A stretch of 64,000 bases of DNA from Candidatus Saccharicenans sp. (GTDB lineage: Bacteria; Acidobacteriota; Aminicenantia; Aminicenantales; Saccharicenantaceae). The notes below the pieces were generated by a model. The model had not been told where the DNA came from. It worked only from the letters and a program-made list of their open reading frames with translations, and searched no databases. The position numbers and the translations under genes are program-made. Positions 63,601-64,000 of this stretch are shown one piece after another. How positions within the stretch are numbered: position 1 is the stretch's first letter; each line of letters starts with the position of its first letter. Where the stretch lies: the NCBI GenBank assembly GCA_026414545.1, contig JAOAIU010000048.1, forward strand, positions 62,001-126,000. The letters are read 5' to 3'.

Positions 63601-63943
63601 GACGGACCGGAATCCCGCCTTCAGCCGGCATCAAAAAAACTTCCCGGTTGCCGTCATATTCACCCGTAAAGGCAATGAGCTGGCCATCCGGTGAAAACCG
63701 GGCAAAAGCTTCGTATCCGGGGTGGGAAGTCAGCCGGCGGGCCACTCCGCCGCTGACCGGAACCGAGTACAGGTCGCCGGCGTAAGAAAAGACCACCAGG
63801 TCCTTATAGATGGCCGGAAACCGCAGGACCCTGGCCTCCTCTTCGGCTGCCCGCAACAAGGCCAGGCTGGCCATAACAAACAGAATCAGGAAAAAAACCA
63901 ATCTTCCGAATAAAGGCTTGACCCGGAAATTCTTTGAAGTCAT
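60638..63943 (-). CDS. Tricorn-like serine protease (S41 family), exported
   Basis: 1101 residues starting with a hydrophobic export signal. Two N-terminal beta-propellers (WD40/TolB-like repeats such as SPDGRWIAFISDKTGREEVY) are followed by a Lys/Pro/Glu-rich linker (about 560-590), the core domain with His768 (AGHTYVGGG), a PDZ domain (EYIIAVNGKPVTQVKD) and the catalytic Ser991-Asp992 (NEFSASDGD). These correspond to His746, Ser965 and Asp966 of archaeal tricorn. It cuts oligopeptides passed through the propellers. Archaeal tricorn is cytosolic, but bacterial homologues with signals exist. It begins an operon with the M28 peptidase. SD is AAGGAG. Confidence 0.94.
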   Translation of the reverse strand: MTSKNFRVKPLFGRLVFFLILFVMASLALLRAAEEEARVLRFPAIYKDLVVFSYAGDLYSVPVSGGVARRLTSHPGYEAFARFSPDGQLIAFTGEYDGNREVFLMPAEGGIPVRLTYTPVLSRDDISDRMGPNNIVMGWTPDGQKIIFRSRMAEWNDFNGQLYLVPRDGGTPEQLPLPRGGFCSFSPDGQKLAFNRIFREFRTWKRYRGGMVDDIWIYDFKTKKTENITNNPASDIIPMWSGNKIYFLSDRDENKRFNLYVYNTETGETRKVTDFKDYDIKFPSLGPGAIVFENGGYLYKLDLASEKVNRIQVHIADDQVVARTELVKVADRISTWDIAPDGARAVFGARGEIFTVPAKNGNTRNLTGTSGVHERDVAWSPDGRWIAFISDKTGREEVYIVPQDGSGPAVQLTADGECYKYAPLWSPDSKKLLWSDRMFRLRYVDIEKKQVVEVAKSKFWEINDYTWSPDSAWIAFSDQAENGMQKVYIYNLNSKETIEITDSWYSSYSPCFSADGRYLFFVSDRDFSPVYSRTEWNHAYLNLSRIYLVTLTREVKSPFEPKSDEVKVAAAEVSAPEKPKIEKPVVAKPASEKLAVRVDKEGIKDRIVALPVEVSGYFGLTSVGDKLYYLKRSFGDRQTSLKVYDFNKLEEKDLGGVNGYVISADKKKMLVQQGRDFAIIDLPAGPIKIEDRLNLSGLEMWLDRKAEWAQIFDECWRQMKDFFYAPNMHGVDWEKVRAQYEPLARAVNHRADLTYVIGEMIGELNAGHTYVGGGDLPKVDRVNVGRLGARLERDKSGYYLIKKILAGQNWDRSLRSPLTEVGVNIKEGEYIIAVNGKPVTQVKDIYELLVNTAGRQVTLKVNSQPSDKGAREVVVVPIETENSLYYYNWVKKNMEYVARVTDGKVAYIHVPDMGVAGLNEFVKHFYPQVDKKALIIDVRGNGGGNVSPMLIERLARQAVMVDIARGSVPRPDPEALILGPKVCLINEFSASDGDIFPYRFKRLQLGKLVGKRTWGGVVGIRGTLPLVDGGYLNKPEFATYSLEGQWIIEGQGVEPDIYVDNDPAREYEGIDEQLNKAIELILEELKTKEPKLPAVPPYPKK

Positions 63944-64000
63944 AGCTTGCTCCTTAAAACGAGGTAACAGACAACCATTTTATAGTTGGCCAGATCTGTT

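Noticed and set aside
1-64000. CRISPR arrays, insertion sequences, prophage genes, toxin-antitoxin pairs
   Set aside because: No direct-repeat arrays, transposase, integrase or phage structural ORFs were seen.

Overview
The window looks like chromosomal DNA of a bacterium with a two-membrane style, secretion-rich lifestyle. By eye most of it is moderately GC-rich, with dense genes and Shine-Dalgarno (SD) starts. No ribosomal RNA or taxonomic marker is decisive. The mix of secreted M14, M28 and tricorn-like peptidases, Asp-box (BNR) proteins, TldD/TldE, DsrC and a RACo-type corrinoid activator recalls Candidatus Aminicenantes or related Acidobacteriota-like lineages. That placement is inference from gene style, not proof. 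No phage, insertion sequence, CRISPR array or defence island is visible.

Layout. 1-2351 (minus): a homocysteine methyltransferase (MetH-like, cut by the window edge) and its probable reductive activator. 2614-5485 (plus): TldD with a Tat signal, then TldE. 5807-9644 (minus): two secreted M14 carboxypeptidase paralogues, the upstream one with a ruined zinc site. 9829-13017 (plus): a large secreted Asp-box protein. 13166-14819 (plus): parA-parB. 14820-15797: an AT-rich kilobase with no intact gene and a probable frameshifted gene remnant. 15832-22955 (minus): rho with a terminator reaching into its own 3' end, then tRNA-Leu followed by tig-clpP-clpX-lon. 23055-24881 (minus): a trypsin-fold protease with TPR repeats and Cys in place of the catalytic Ser. 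24965-26935 (plus): two membrane proteins and a diacylglycerol-kinase-family enzyme. 26963-31365 (minus): pilT-alaS-lytic transglycosylase. 31581-37743 (minus): the heat-shock operon hrcA-grpE-dnaK-dnaJ-rsmE-Ser/Thr kinase, in which DnaK lacks its helical lid. 37811-41311 (minus): lysine-ketoglutarate reductase, saccharopine dehydrogenase and a Memo-family protein. 41459-45841 (plus): cysS (apparently leaderless), yraN and a large M14 peptidase. 46067-48243 (minus): a D-aminoacylase-like lipoprotein and folK. 48466-49632 (plus): a cysteine-desulfurase-family enzyme facing dsrC and an orphan histidine kinase (minus, 49737-51852). 51993-52730 (plus): a secreted metallo-beta-lactamase-fold protein. 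52930-64000 (minus): a Ca-type P-ATPase, a MuiA-like protein, an Mrp ATPase, a secreted M28 peptidase and a tricorn-like protease.

How it fits together. The exported peptidases (three M14 proteins, M28, tricorn-like), the D-aminoacylase and the lysine-to-saccharopine enzymes suggest a cell that lives on protein and peptide. The cytoplasmic quality-control set (tig-clpPX-lon and hrcA-grpE-dnaK-dnaJ) is complete in layout but has an odd DnaK. No single large new system stands out. The most unusual signals are subtle: the Cys-for-Ser trypsin-fold TPR protein, the zinc-less M14 paralogue kept beside an intact one, the lid-less DnaK with a non-CIRCE inverted repeat in front of hrcA, the histidine kinase-dsrC pair, and the decayed AT-rich island next to parAB.
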